The notes beneath the pieces are model-generated. The model saw nothing but the letters and a program-made list of their open reading frames with translations. It was not told the DNA's origin and searched no databases. The position numbers and the translations under genes are program-made. From an uncultured Roseobacter sp. (GTDB taxonomy: Bacteria; Pseudomonadota; Alphaproteobacteria; Rhodobacterales; Rhodobacteraceae), in the NCBI RefSeq assembly GCF_947499265.1, contig NZ_CANMNK010000002.1:124001-188000 (forward strand): a stretch of DNA of 64,000 nt, written 5' to 3'. Below are positions 43,615-52,933 of this stretch, piece by piece. Position 1 is the stretch's first letter. Each line of letters opens with the position of its first letter.

Positions 43615-44499
43615 TTAGCCTTTCGAAAAGCGGAATAATGCAGCAGGATTGTCCACCAGAATGCGTTGGCGGGTGGCGTCATCGGGGATCACACGATCAA
43701 GCGCGTTCAGCATCTCCGCGGCCTGTGGCATGTCGGCACCGGCCAGCATCAGGTGCGGCCAGTCCGACCCCCAGAGGCACCGTTCCGGGTTGGCCGCGAT
43801 CAGGGCCGCGACCAGCGGGTCGGCTGCATCATAGGGGGCGGGGCACATGCGATAAAGCGCGGAGAGTTTCACCCAGGCCTTGCCCTCGGCCAAAAGCGCG
43901 CAAAGCGTCTGGAACCCCTCGGACTGCGCGGTCAACGCCCCCTTGGGCCACCCGATGTGATCAAAGACGACATCAACATTCAGGCCGCGCACATCCGCCG
44001 CCAGCTCCGCCATATGGTCATCCGAATGGCACAGCATCTGAATGTGGAGGCCGCGTTCCGCCAGCGCAGGCGCCATCGCCTTGGCCCCCTCCCAAGTGAG
44101 CACGCCACCATGCACGTAGTTCAGGCGCATCGCACAGATGTTCCATTCGACGAACTGATCCATCTGTTGCTCTGACGCGCCATCCGGCAAGAGACCGACA
44201 CCACGGAACCCCGTGCCCATCCGGCGCACAGCCTCCACGGTGACGCTGTTGTCGGTGCCATAGAGGATCGAATGCACGATCACACCGCGCGAAAACCCCA
44301 GCGTTTTCAATTGGGTGCGAAACTTCTCCAACCAACCCTCAAGGGTGGGTCCGGGGGCAGGGTTTTCCGCGCGCCCCTCCCAAAGCGGGAATTCACCTGC
44401 CCCCGCCACAAGATGCACATGCGCATCACAGGCCCCGGGGGGCGCCAGTTTCAGCGGCGCTTGCGGTGCGGGTGGCATTCCGGCGTCAGGCTTATCCAT
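43615..44499 (-). CDS. Amidohydrolase family protein (PDC hydrolase/LigI-like)
   Basis: A 294-residue TIM-barrel amidohydrolase of the LigI-like (COG3618) family; members hydrolyse lactones or 2-pyrone-4,6-dicarboxylate. Metal-site motifs are ACDAHVHL, VFDHIGWPKG and WGSDWPHLM. The substrate cannot be assigned; no aromatic-degradation genes of the lig type surround it. It overlaps the DNA ligase gene by 8 bp, so they share a transcript although the roles seem unrelated. Confidence 0.86.
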   Translation of the reverse strand: MDKPDAGMPPAPQAPLKLAPPGACDAHVHLVAGAGEFPLWEGRAENPAPGPTLEGWLEKFRTQLKTLGFSRGVIVHSILYGTDNSVTVEAVRRMGTGFRGVGLLPDGASEQQMDQFVEWNICAMRLNYVHGGVLTWEGAKAMAPALAERGLHIQMLCHSDDHMAELAADVRGLNVDVVFDHIGWPKGALTAQSEGFQTLCALLAEGKAWVKLSALYRMCPAPYDAADPLVAALIAANPERCLWGSDWPHLMLAGADMPQAAEMLNALDRVIPDDATRQRILVDNPAALFRFSKG

Positions 44500-46090
44500 A
44501 AATTCTCAGCATGTCGTTCAAATCGTCCAATGTGTTGGCCTCCTGCAGCGGCTTGTCCTGCCGCCAGCGCGACATACGCGGAAAGCGCAGGGCGACGCCA
44601 GATTTATGGCGCGGGCTGGCCTGAATACCCTCGAAGGCGATTTCAAAGACATGATGTGGCGTCACTTGCCGCACCGGGCCAAAGCGCTGCAGCGTGTTCT
44701 TGCGCACCCATTTGGTGATCTCGCGAAATTCCGCATCCGTCAGGCCGGAATAGGCCTTGGTGAAAGGCACCAGATCGTTGCCGTTCCAGACCGCAAAGGT
44801 GAAATCCGTGAAGAGGTTGGCGCGCCGCCCGTGCCCCGCCTGCGCATAGATCATCACCGCGTCGATGGTCAGCGGATCAAGCTTCCATTTCCACCAGTCG
44901 CCCTTCTTGCGGCCCACTAGATAGGGGCTGTCGGTGCGTTTCAGCATGATCCCTTCGGCATTCTCGTCCCGCGCAACGCTGCGCAACTCGGCCAGATCGT
45001 CCCAACTCTCGAAATCCAGTTGCGGAGAAAGCCGGATGGGCGCGTCGGGGGGCAGCGCCGCGCAGGCGGTTTCCAGCAGGTGGCGGCGCTCACTAAATGG
45101 GGTCTGGCGCAGATCATGCCCCTGCCATTCCAGAAGGTCGTAGGCGTGCAGGACCACCGGCGCCTCTGACAACAGCTTTTTCGGCACGGTCTTGCGCCCG
45201 ATCCGTTTTTGTAAGGCATTGAAGCTGTCGGGCTGGTCGGAGGCGGCTTGCCAGACCAGCAACTCGCCATCCAGCACCGTGCCGGGGGGCAGAAAATCTA
45301 CCGCGCGGGCCAGTTCCGGGAAGCGATCCGTCATCAACTCTTCGCCCCGTGACCAGACGAAGTGCGCCCCGTCCCGCAGGATCAGCTGGCCGCGAATGCC
45401 GTCCCACTTCCATTCTGCCCGCCAGTCGTGGGTGTCGCCCAGAGCGTCAGGCGTGTCCTCCAGCGCGTAGGCGAGGTAAAACGGATAGGGCCGCGAGGCA
45501 TCTGCTGAGGCGTCTTCGGCCTCGATCAGCGCCTCCCATGTGGTGTCATCGGGGTGCCAATTGCCCATCAGCCGATGCGCCAGTTCCGCTTCGGGCTTCT
45601 CCGTGGCCCGTGCCAGCGCGCGGGTCATCAGTTTTTGGCTGACGCCCATGCGGAACCCTCCGGTGATCAGCTTGTTGAACACAAATCTCTCGATGCCGCC
45701 CAATTCTGCCCAAGCCTCTAGAACAAAGGCCTTGCGCGCGTCTTCCTCAACCGCTGACAGGTCGCGCAGCGCGTTGATCCATTGCGACAGGCTCCGGTCA
45801 CTTGATGTCTCGTTCGCGGGTAGGACAAGTGCAATGGTTTCGGCGAGGTCACCGACAATCGGATAGCTTTCCTCAAAGAGCCAGAGCGGGATGTCCGCCG
45901 CCTCCGACGCCCATTCGCGCAGTTTGGTGGTGGTCACCGCGCGTTTTGGACGACGGCCTGAAAAGAGCGCCATGGTCCACATCCGGTCCTCATGCGGCGC
46001 GGTTTGGAAATAGGCGGCCAGCGCGGTCACCTTCACGGTGGTCTTCGTGCTCTGATCGATGGCGCTGAAGAGCTGGGCAAACCGTTTCAT
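44492..46090 (-). CDS. ATP-dependent DNA ligase (repair type)
   Basis: A 532-residue ATP-dependent DNA ligase. The N-terminal DNA-binding domain is followed by the nucleotidyltransferase core with motif I EWKWDGIRGQL (AMP-accepting Lys), motif III LDGELLVW, motif IV EGIMLKR and motif V WWKWKLDPLTID, then an OB-fold. This family (called cisplatin-damage-response ligase in alphaproteobacteria) is paired with the exonuclease gene just upstream (4-bp overlap) and often with an Lhr helicase, which is not here. It acts besides the NAD-dependent LigA in repair. Confidence 0.93.
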   Translation of the reverse strand: MKRFAQLFSAIDQSTKTTVKVTALAAYFQTAPHEDRMWTMALFSGRRPKRAVTTTKLREWASEAADIPLWLFEESYPIVGDLAETIALVLPANETSSDRSLSQWINALRDLSAVEEDARKAFVLEAWAELGGIERFVFNKLITGGFRMGVSQKLMTRALARATEKPEAELAHRLMGNWHPDDTTWEALIEAEDASADASRPYPFYLAYALEDTPDALGDTHDWRAEWKWDGIRGQLILRDGAHFVWSRGEELMTDRFPELARAVDFLPPGTVLDGELLVWQAASDQPDSFNALQKRIGRKTVPKKLLSEAPVVLHAYDLLEWQGHDLRQTPFSERRHLLETACAALPPDAPIRLSPQLDFESWDDLAELRSVARDENAEGIMLKRTDSPYLVGRKKGDWWKWKLDPLTIDAVMIYAQAGHGRRANLFTDFTFAVWNGNDLVPFTKAYSGLTDAEFREITKWVRKNTLQRFGPVRQVTPHHVFEIAFEGIQASPRHKSGVALRFPRMSRWRQDKPLQEANTLDDLNDMLRIYG

Positions 46091-47100
46091 TCCGGGCCCT
46101 CTGTGTCGAGGTTTTCGCCTTCAAACTCGGTGGGCACCACTTGCGCGTTCCATCCATTCTCCGTCAGGTAGCGGGCGAAAACATCGGTATAGCCGTGGGT
46201 GACATAGATGTTCTCGGCCTCTGTCGCTTTGATTGCGTCGAGCAACCCGCTCCAATCCGCATGATCCGAGATCACAAACCCCCGGTCGCCCGCGCGCCGC
46301 CGCCTGACACCGCGCAACTGCATCCAGCCGCTGGCAAAGGCGCTTTCCTGCGGGCCGAATTTGCGCGCCCAGGCGCTGCCCAGAGCCGAAGGCGGGGCCA
46401 GCACCAGCGCGCCTTTCTGCGCTTTGGGGTCCGTTTCCGCGGTGACCGGCACCGTTGCGGGCAACGCCAGTCCTTGCGCGCGCAGAACGGTATTTGTGGC
46501 CTCTACCGCACCATGGGTCAGGATCGGCCCGATCTCCGGGTTCAGCATCGTCAACAGGCGCTGCGCCTTGCCCAGAGCATAGGCGCCCAGAAAAGCGGTT
46601 TTGCCAGCCGCAGCGCAGGCGGCCCACCAGGCGTTAAGGTCCTCAGCGACCCGGGCTTGCGGCTGCCAGCGAAAGACCGGCAGGCCAAAGGTGGATTCGG
46701 TGATGAAGTGGTGACATTTCTGCGGCTCGAAGGCTTCCGACAGCCCGTCGTTTTCGGTTTTGTAATCGCCAGAGGCCACCCAGACCTCGCCGCCGACCGC
46801 GACCCGGATTTGCGCCGACCCCGGCACATGCCCCGCGGGATGAAAAGATACCGTCGCCTCCCCGATCTGCAGGACCTCGCCAAATGAAACCCCCTGGGCA
46901 TCGATCTCTCCCAATCGGTGCCGCATCACCGGCAGGGTGGCATGCGTCGCGAGATAGCTGCCGTGCCCGCCCCGCGCGTGATCTGCATGGCCATGGGTGA
47001 TCAGTGCCCGGTCCACTGGACGCCAGGGGTCGATGTAGAAATCGCCAGCGGCGCAATAGATGCCGCGGTCGGTGAAAGTCAGGGCGGGGCTGGTCTTCAT
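46087..47100 (-). CDS. Ligase-associated DNA exonuclease (metallo-beta-lactamase fold)
   Basis: A 337-residue MBL/beta-CASP-type nuclease with the metal motif ITHGHADHARGGHG, then PAGHVPGSAQIRV and VISDHADWSGLL. Such proteins are encoded with ATP-dependent ligases and trim DNA ends before joining. The start is ATG 47100 (MKTSPALTFTDRGIYC); a TTG 9 nt upstream is less likely. It overlaps the ligase gene by 4 bp. Confidence 0.92.
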   Translation of the reverse strand: MKTSPALTFTDRGIYCAAGDFYIDPWRPVDRALITHGHADHARGGHGSYLATHATLPVMRHRLGEIDAQGVSFGEVLQIGEATVSFHPAGHVPGSAQIRVAVGGEVWVASGDYKTENDGLSEAFEPQKCHHFITESTFGLPVFRWQPQARVAEDLNAWWAACAAAGKTAFLGAYALGKAQRLLTMLNPEIGPILTHGAVEATNTVLRAQGLALPATVPVTAETDPKAQKGALVLAPPSALGSAWARKFGPQESAFASGWMQLRGVRRRRAGDRGFVISDHADWSGLLDAIKATEAENIYVTHGYTDVFARYLTENGWNAQVVPTEFEGENLDTEGPE

Positions 47101-47139
47101 ACCGGCCAACTTAGCGGGCTCAGCCCGTTTGCCCAGAGC

Positions 47140-48087
47140 CTAGCCGTGGCCGCCGCTGCGAAAGAGATCTGCCATCATGTCAAACAGCGGATTTGCGACC
47201 GCATCGCTTTCCATCAGGACCTCATGCTCGCCGTTTTCCACCAGTTCCAGACGTCCGCGCGCCCAGGACGCCATGCGGCGGTGGATTGAAGGGACATCGA
47301 CAATGCGTTCGTTGGTGCCCAGGAAGGTCACGCAGGGCAGGTTTGGGGCGGGACGGCTGGCCAGATGTCTGGTTTCCAACAGCGCCTCGCGCAGCCAGAC
47401 AAAGCTGGGACCGCCAAGCGCCAGCTCAGGATGGGTTTCGAGTTGCTTGCGCATCATCTCGAACTGGTCCCGGTCGCGGGTCAGCAGATTGTCGTCAAAC
47501 CCCTCCGTCAACACGTGGTGTTCGATCTGGGTGCCCGGGGGCAGGCGGTGCCCCTGACCGACGCGGGGCATCAAATGGCTCAGCGCCCAGGCCATCGGGC
47601 GCAGATGCGGCGCCAGATAAATACCCCACATCGGGGCCGAAAAGGCCGTCGCCTGAACCGAAAGCCCTTCCATCACGGCCCGCAGGCCGATGGCCCCGCC
47701 CATCGAATGCGCCAAGAGAAAGAAAGGGCGCGGCATGTCCAGCTCCCGAGCGGTGCGCACCATGGCATCCACGTCTTTCTGATAATCGGTAAAATGGCCG
47801 ACATGACCGATCAGCGGATTGTCCAGGAGGCGATCCGCCAGCCCCTGTCCGCGCCAATCGATCGCCATGCTGGCCAATCCGCGCGTCGCGAAGGACGCCG
47901 CACAGCGATCATATTTTTCGATAAATTCGGTGCGACCGGGGAACATCAGCACCGTGCCCTTGGCCGCCTCCGGTCGCCAGTGGCCAACCCGGATGCGTAT
48001 GTCATCCGACGTGGTCACCCAATGCGCGGCCCCGCCCGCCGCGCCATAGGCAATCTCGCTCAGAAAGGGGGCGGGGGTCAGGGCCAT
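47140..48087 (-). CDS. Alpha/beta hydrolase (lysophospholipase-like)
   Basis: A 315-residue serine hydrolase of the PldB/monoacylglycerol-lipase type (hydrolase_4). The nucleophile elbow AHSMGG carries the Ser; the oxyanion region is LMFPGRTEFIEKY; the terminal His lies in ENGEHEVLME. It would cleave lysophospholipids or monoacylglycerols in the cytosol or at the inner membrane. The ATG shares a base with the SCP2 gene stop. Confidence 0.88.
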   Translation of the reverse strand: MALTPAPFLSEIAYGAAGGAAHWVTTSDDIRIRVGHWRPEAAKGTVLMFPGRTEFIEKYDRCAASFATRGLASMAIDWRGQGLADRLLDNPLIGHVGHFTDYQKDVDAMVRTARELDMPRPFFLLAHSMGGAIGLRAVMEGLSVQATAFSAPMWGIYLAPHLRPMAWALSHLMPRVGQGHRLPPGTQIEHHVLTEGFDDNLLTRDRDQFEMMRKQLETHPELALGGPSFVWLREALLETRHLASRPAPNLPCVTFLGTNERIVDVPSIHRRMASWARGRLELVENGEHEVLMESDAVANPLFDMMADLFRSGGHG

Positions 48088-48380
48088 CAGGCGAGCGCGG
48101 AGGCCAGCTGCATCGCCATGCCCATGTCACCGTCAACGCTGAGCTTGCCGGACATGAAGGCGCTGGTCGGGTTCGTGTCCCCCGACAGGATCGATTGGAA
48201 GGTATCCGCGTCAGAGGTCAGCGTCACATCCGCCGGTTCATCCGCCGCGCGCGCGCCGGTGCTGTCCATCATCACGCTGCCCTCGCCGGAGATCACGAAT
48301 TTGGCCGTTCCGCCGAAATCCGCACCCGCCAGTTTTTCGTTCAGAACTGTTACAGCTTGGTTCACAATATCGCTCATCAT
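48087..48380 (-). CDS. SCP2 sterol-binding domain protein
   Basis: A 97-residue SCP2-fold protein (MMSDIVNQAVTVLNEKLAGA; ADVTLTSDADTFQSILSGD; AFMSGKLSVDGDMGMAMQL), a small lipid-binding carrier. It is the first gene of the minus-strand run 48380-41725 and overlaps the hydrolase gene by one base, which suggests lipid handling together with it. The start could be the second Met. Confidence 0.9.
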   Translation of the reverse strand: MMSDIVNQAVTVLNEKLAGADFGGTAKFVISGEGSVMMDSTGARAADEPADVTLTSDADTFQSILSGDTNPTSAFMSGKLSVDGDMGMAMQLASALA

Positions 48381-48451
48381 CAGGCCCTTTTGCCAATCTG
48401 CGTGTCTGGGGTCTGGAATTGCCCTGCACGCCTGTTACATTCACATGTGTT

Positions 48452-49009
48452 ATGGCTATGAAACCGGTTATCCTCAAACGTATCGTTACGGCACTTGTCG
48501 CCTTGTTGCTCTATGTTGCGCCATTGCATGCACAACAGACCGAAGCGGAATTATTGCAGCAATTGCAACAGGCCCCCGAATCGGAAGCAAAGCGTCTGGA
48601 TCGGGAGTTGAAGCTGTTGTGGGGTCGATCTGGATCTGCGGCCATGGATTTACTGCTTACCCGCGGGCGCGATGCCATGGAAGCAGAAGATAATTCAAAA
48701 GCCATTGATCATTTTACGGCGCTGACGGATCACGCGCCCGATTTCGCCGAGGGCTGGCACGCCCGTGCGACGGCCTATTACAAGGCCGGGCTTTACGGCC
48801 CGGCGCTGGATGATCTGGAGCGTGCGCTGGCATTGAACCCGAACAATTACCATGCGATCTTCGGCCTTGGGGTCATGCTGCAGGAATTTGGGGATTTTGA
48901 GCGCGCGGCTGAAGCCTTTGATCAGGTTCTGGCCTTGAACCCGCACCACGAGAACGCCAAGTCGGCGATGCAACAGCTCAAACGGAGCGGGATCGGCCGC
49001 ACTCTCTGA
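48452..49009 (+). CDS. Secreted TPR repeat protein
   Basis: A 185-residue protein with a signal peptide ending near LLLYVAPLHAQQ and three TPR motifs (DNSKAIDHFTALTDHAPDFA; YKAGLYGPALDDLERALALN; EFGDFERAAEAFDQVLALNP). It is probably periplasmic and a scaffold. The start is Met at 48452, with 48458 as an alternative. It is divergent from the SCP2 run and 25 bp before the helicase gene. Partner unknown. Confidence 0.83.
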   Translation: MAMKPVILKRIVTALVALLLYVAPLHAQQTEAELLQQLQQAPESEAKRLDRELKLLWGRSGSAAMDLLLTRGRDAMEAEDNSKAIDHFTALTDHAPDFAEGWHARATAYYKAGLYGPALDDLERALALNPNNYHAIFGLGVMLQEFGDFERAAEAFDQVLALNPHHENAKSAMQQLKRSGIGRTL

Positions 49010-49034
49010 CCCCCAGACATGCAAGGACAGCGCC

Positions 49035-51869
49035 GTGACAGGTGAAACCCGGGTTGTGGCCGTTCTAGGCCCAACCAACACAGGCAAGACCACCTATGCC
49101 ATCGAACGCATGCTGGGCCACAAGAGCGGTGTGATCGGATTGCCGCTGCGTCTGCTGGCACGCGAAGTTTATGACCGCGTTGTTGCAGCGCGCGGACCCT
49201 CCGTTGTCGCCCTGGTCACCGGTGAAGAGCGGATTGTGCCACCGCGCACGCAATACTGGATCTGCACGGTCGAGGCGATGCCCGAGGGCATGGGCTGTGA
49301 TTTTCTCGCCGTGGATGAAATCCAGCTCTGCGCCGATCCGGAACGCGGGCATGTCTTTACCGACCGGTTGTTGCGGGCCAGAGGGCTGCATGAGACGCTT
49401 TTCCTGGGGGCGGACACAATGCGCGGCCCGATCCGGGCGTTGGTGCCAAATGCACAGTTCGTGCAACGCGAACGGATGTCGACACTGACCTATACGGGTC
49501 CGAAAAAGATAAGCCGGATGCGCCCCCGCAGCGCCATCGTCGGCTTTTCGGTTGAGAATGTATATGCGATTGCCGAGCTCATCCGCCGGCAGAAGGGTGG
49601 TGCTGCGGTGGTCATGGGGGCGCTGTCGCCGCGGACGCGGAACGCACAGGTCGAAATGTATCAGAACGGAGAGGTCGATTTTCTGGTGGCAACCGATGCC
49701 ATCGGGATGGGGCTGAACCTTGACGTCGATCACGTCGCGTTTTCCAGCCTGACCAAATTCGATGGGCGCCGGATGCGTCCTCTCGCGCCCAATGAACTAG
49801 CGCAGATCGCCGGACGCGCCGGGCGCGGCATGAAGAACGGCACCTTCGGCGTGACCGGAGAGGCATCGCCGCTGGAGGAGGGTGTCGCAGAGGCGATCAT
49901 GGACCATCGCTTCACCCCACAAAAAAAGCTCAACTGGCGCAATCATGCGCTCCAGTTCGGCACCATCGACCGTCTGATCCAGACCTTGGAGGCGGCGCCC
50001 GACGACGAAATTCTGGTAAAAGCGCGCGAGGCCGATGATCTGGGGGCTCTCAAGGCCTTGGCGCAGATCACCGAGGTTGCGGCGCGGTGCAGCGATGGGC
50101 CTTCGGTTAAACTGCTATGGGATGTGTGCCGGATCCCTGACTTTCGCGGCATCAGCCACGCGGAACACGCGGGCCTTCTGGAGGCGATATTCACCTATCT
50201 GCACGAACGCGGCCAGATCCCGGACGATTGGCTGGCGCAACAAATCAACAGAATTGATCGAACCGATGGCGACATTGATGCGTTGTCCAAGAGATTGGCG
50301 TTTATCCGCACATGGACTTATGTCGCGCAGCGCAAAGGCTGGACGATTGACGAAAGTCATTGGCGCGAGCAGGCGCGTTCTGTAGAAGACCGATTGTCAG
50401 ATGCGCTGCACGAGCGTTTGACCCAAAGATTTGTAGACCGGCGCACATCCGTGCTCTTGCGCCGGCTCGGCCAGAAGGAAGCCATGGTGGCAGAAGTATC
50501 GAATACCGGCGAAGTAACCGTCGAAGGCGAATTTGTGGGACGACTGGAAGGGTTCCGGTTTTCCCAGGACAAGGGCGCCGGCGGCGCGGAGGCGAAAACC
50601 ATCAAGACGGCGGCGCTGCAGGCGTTGGCGCCGCAATTCCATTTGCGCGCGGATCGGTTCTATAACGCCCCGGACACGGAGATCGATTTCACCGAGCAGG
50701 GCGGCCTGATCTGGGGCAAGGACGCTGTTGGCAAGCTGGTCGCAGGTGCGGATGCGCTCAAGCCGCAGGTTGAGGTTTTTGTCGATGACGTGGCGGGGCC
50801 AGAGGTGGCGCAGAAGGTGCAACGCCGTTTGCAGCATTTCATCGACCGCAAGATCGCGGCGCTGTTTGAGCCGCTGCTGAACCTTGGTCGCGATGAAACG
50901 CTGGCCGGGCTGGCGCGTGGGTTTGCCTTCCAGATGGTTGAGGGCCTCGGTGTTTTGCCGCGCGCCGCTGTTGCCGATGATGTGAAAGCGCTGGATCAGG
51001 ACGCACGTGGCGCCTTGCGCAAGCACGGCATTCGGTTTGGTCAGTTCACGATCTTCATGCCGCTTTTGCTGAAGCCCGCCCCGACGCGGCTGCGTCTGGT
51101 GTTGTGGTCCCTGTCGCAAGGGGTTCAGGACTTCCCCGAAGCCCCCCCTCCGGGCTTGGTGACGATCCCAGCGGATACCGCTGCGCCTGCAGGGGCGGAT
51201 ACGATGTCGGGCTACCGGATTGCCGGGGAGCGCGCGATCCGTATCGATATGCTGGAGCGGTTGGCGGATATGCTGCGCTCGGAGAATTCGCGTGCCGGGT
51301 TTGAGGCGACGGCAGACATGCTGTCGATCACGGGCATGACGCTGGAGCAGTTCGCTGATCTCATGCAGGGTCTTGGCTACAAGGCCGAGAAAGGCGAGCG
51401 GGCCAAGGTCAAGGCCGTCGATCCTGCTGTCGCAGAAAAGGCAAAAGCGCCCGATGAGGCTGTGATGTCTGAAGAGGGGGAGACTGCAAGCGAAACGCCT
51501 GACGCCGCCGAAGTCGAGCAAGAGACCGCGCCAGCGGAGACGGCACCAGAGGCGGCGGACGACGCTGCATCTGGCGAAGATTCGACAGCAGCCGCGACGG
51601 ACACTGCGCCTGAGACAGAGGTTTTCTATACCTTCACCTGGGGCCGCGCGGCACGTCCGGCAGGTCACGCCAACAAACGCGGGTCTGCGGATCGCCCGCA
51701 GGGCAAGGGCAAAGGCAAACCCGGCGGCAAGGGCAAGCGCGGCGGGCCGCGCAGCGACAAGGGGCAGGGCGGCCAGAAGTTTTCGGCCCGTCCACCAAAA
51801 CCGGAAAAGAAGATCGATCCGGACAATCCTTTCGCGGCAGCACTTATGGGGCTCAAGGACACTAAATAA
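49035..51869 (+). CDS. SUV3-like DEAD/DEAH-box RNA helicase
   Basis: A 944-residue helicase related to mitochondrial SUV3. Walker A is GPTNTGKTTYA (residues 12-22), the DEIQ box is FLAVDEIQLC, and the helicase C domain ends in IAGRAGRG. The last 180 residues are disordered: first acidic Ala/Glu/Thr-rich, then Lys/Gly-rich (GKGKGKPGGKGKRGGPRSDK), fit for RNA or degradosome contacts. The start is GTG at 49035. The stop is followed directly by the S4 gene, so the two are coupled. In alphaproteobacteria this helicase probably acts in RNA decay; direct evidence is limited. Confidence 0.9.
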   Translation: MTGETRVVAVLGPTNTGKTTYAIERMLGHKSGVIGLPLRLLAREVYDRVVAARGPSVVALVTGEERIVPPRTQYWICTVEAMPEGMGCDFLAVDEIQLCADPERGHVFTDRLLRARGLHETLFLGADTMRGPIRALVPNAQFVQRERMSTLTYTGPKKISRMRPRSAIVGFSVENVYAIAELIRRQKGGAAVVMGALSPRTRNAQVEMYQNGEVDFLVATDAIGMGLNLDVDHVAFSSLTKFDGRRMRPLAPNELAQIAGRAGRGMKNGTFGVTGEASPLEEGVAEAIMDHRFTPQKKLNWRNHALQFGTIDRLIQTLEAAPDDEILVKAREADDLGALKALAQITEVAARCSDGPSVKLLWDVCRIPDFRGISHAEHAGLLEAIFTYLHERGQIPDDWLAQQINRIDRTDGDIDALSKRLAFIRTWTYVAQRKGWTIDESHWREQARSVEDRLSDALHERLTQRFVDRRTSVLLRRLGQKEAMVAEVSNTGEVTVEGEFVGRLEGFRFSQDKGAGGAEAKTIKTAALQALAPQFHLRADRFYNAPDTEIDFTEQGGLIWGKDAVGKLVAGADALKPQVEVFVDDVAGPEVAQKVQRRLQHFIDRKIAALFEPLLNLGRDETLAGLARGFAFQMVEGLGVLPRAAVADDVKALDQDARGALRKHGIRFGQFTIFMPLLLKPAPTRLRLVLWSLSQGVQDFPEAPPPGLVTIPADTAAPAGADTMSGYRIAGERAIRIDMLERLADMLRSENSRAGFEATADMLSITGMTLEQFADLMQGLGYKAEKGERAKVKAVDPAVAEKAKAPDEAVMSEEGETASETPDAAEVEQETAPAETAPEAADDAASGEDSTAAATDTAPETEVFYTFTWGRAARPAGHANKRGSADRPQGKGKGKPGGKGKRGGPRSDKGQGGQKFSARPPKPEKKIDPDNPFAAALMGLKDTK

Positions 51870-52247
51870 TTGGCTGAAAAACTCCGGTTGGACAAATGGT
51901 TGTGGCACGCACGGTTCTTCAAGACCCGGTCGCTTGCCGCAACCCGCGTCGCTGCCGGGGACGTGCGCGTCAATGGCGTTCATACGCAAAAACGCAGCCA
52001 GATGGTGGGGCCGGAGGACGTTCTGACCTTTGCGCAGGGCGATCATATTCGCGTGATCAGGATCGACGCAATCGGCACGCGGCGCGGTCCGGCGCCGGAA
52101 GCCCAGGAGCTTTATACGGATTTGTCCCCGCCGGAGGCAAAATCCAAGGATAGCGACCCGAAAAACCCTGCCTATGAGGGAAAAGGTCGTCCAACGAAGC
52201 GCAATCGTCGCATCCTTGATCTTTCTAAGGCACGCTCTCTTGAATGA
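51870..52247 (+). CDS. S4 domain RNA-binding protein (HslR/Hsp15-like)
   Basis: A 125-residue protein with an S4 RNA-binding domain (KLRLDKWLWHARFFKTRSLA; TRVAAGDVRVNGVHTQKRSQ), like Hsp15, which binds stalled 50S subunits. The tail is basic (GRPTKRNRRILDLSKARSLE). The start is TTG at 51870, immediately after the helicase stop. Linked here with an RNA helicase, it is probably part of RNA quality control. Confidence 0.88.
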   Translation: MAEKLRLDKWLWHARFFKTRSLAATRVAAGDVRVNGVHTQKRSQMVGPEDVLTFAQGDHIRVIRIDAIGTRRGPAPEAQELYTDLSPPEAKSKDSDPKNPAYEGKGRPTKRNRRILDLSKARSLE

Positions 52248-52298
52248 TCCCTTTGGCTCATTTAGCTACCATATGATCTTGGGGAAAAAGAGGGTCCG

Positions 52299-52637
52299 AT
52301 GACCTATATCGTGAACGACAGCTGCATTGCCTGCAAATACACCGACTGCGTCGAAGTATGTCCGGTGGATTGTTTCTACGAGGGCGAGAACATGCTGGTC
52401 ATTCACCCCGATGAATGCATCGACTGTGGCGTATGCGAACCTGAATGTCCCGCCGATGCGATCCGCCCGGATACCGAACCGGACATGGAAAAATGGGTGG
52501 AATTCAACCGCAAGTATTCCGAGATGTGGCCGGTGATCATCACCAAGAAAGACCCCCTGCCTGACGCGGAAGAGCGGGATGGCGAATCCGGTAAGCTGGA
52601 GAAGTATTTTTCCGAAGCACCGGGTGAGGGCGGCTAG
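52299..52637 (+). CDS. fdxA: 7Fe ferredoxin FdxA
   Basis: A 112-residue ferredoxin: [20 protein letters not shown], then CPVDCFYEG holds the 3Fe-4S ligands, and [15 protein letters not shown] the 4Fe-4S cluster. The length and the long C-terminal helix fit the FdxA (seven-iron) type, a low-potential electron carrier. GGGGAAAAAGAGG precedes the ATG. The partner enzyme is not visible. It often neighbours carD in alphaproteobacteria. Confidence 0.95.
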   Translation: MTYIVNDSCIACKYTDCVEVCPVDCFYEGENMLVIHPDECIDCGVCEPECPADAIRPDTEPDMEKWVEFNRKYSEMWPVIITKKDPLPDAEERDGESGKLEKYFSEAPGEGG

Positions 52638-52751
52638 GTCAATCTGGCTGATTCGAACCGGTCCCCGCGCAGAACTCTCCGGTTAAGGCACTCATTTTTC
52701 CCGATTTTTCGCAAGTTGACGCAGCGTGCGCTTTTTTGCGGTGCATTTTTG

Positions 52752-52760
52752 TGTTATACT
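52752..52760 (+). promoter_or_regulatory. Extended -10 promoter element before carD
   Basis: TG-T-TATACT forms an extended -10 box about 170 nt upstream of carD. No good -35 is visible at 17 bp. It would give a long 5' leader that includes a possible 51-codon frame (52778-52933). Confidence 0.35.
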
Positions 52761-52777
52761 TCTGTCACAAAGTAATA

Positions 52778-52933
52778 ATGGACGAGCTAATTGCCCTGCC
52801 TCGAAGAGGGGGCAGGCACCGGAAAATCGACTTACTCACACTCAGGGGCGCGGCTGCGAGGCCACCGCTTGGTGTGATTTTGACTGTCGAAAGTTTCGAT
52901 TTGCACGCCTGTTTTCTAAGGAACACTGAATGA
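52778..52933 (+). CDS. Possible 51-residue leader ORF overlapping carD
   Basis: A 51-codon frame (MDELIALPRRGGRHRKIDLL then TLRGAAARPPLGVILTVESF) that ends in an ATGA overlap with carD. Such an overlap suggests translational coupling, but there is no clear ribosome binding site before its ATG and an imperfect CTGCCTC / GGGGGCAG hairpin lies in its first codons. It may be a regulatory leader or chance. Confidence 0.3.
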   Translation: MDELIALPRRGGRHRKIDLLTLRGAAARPPLGVILTVESFDLHACFLRNTE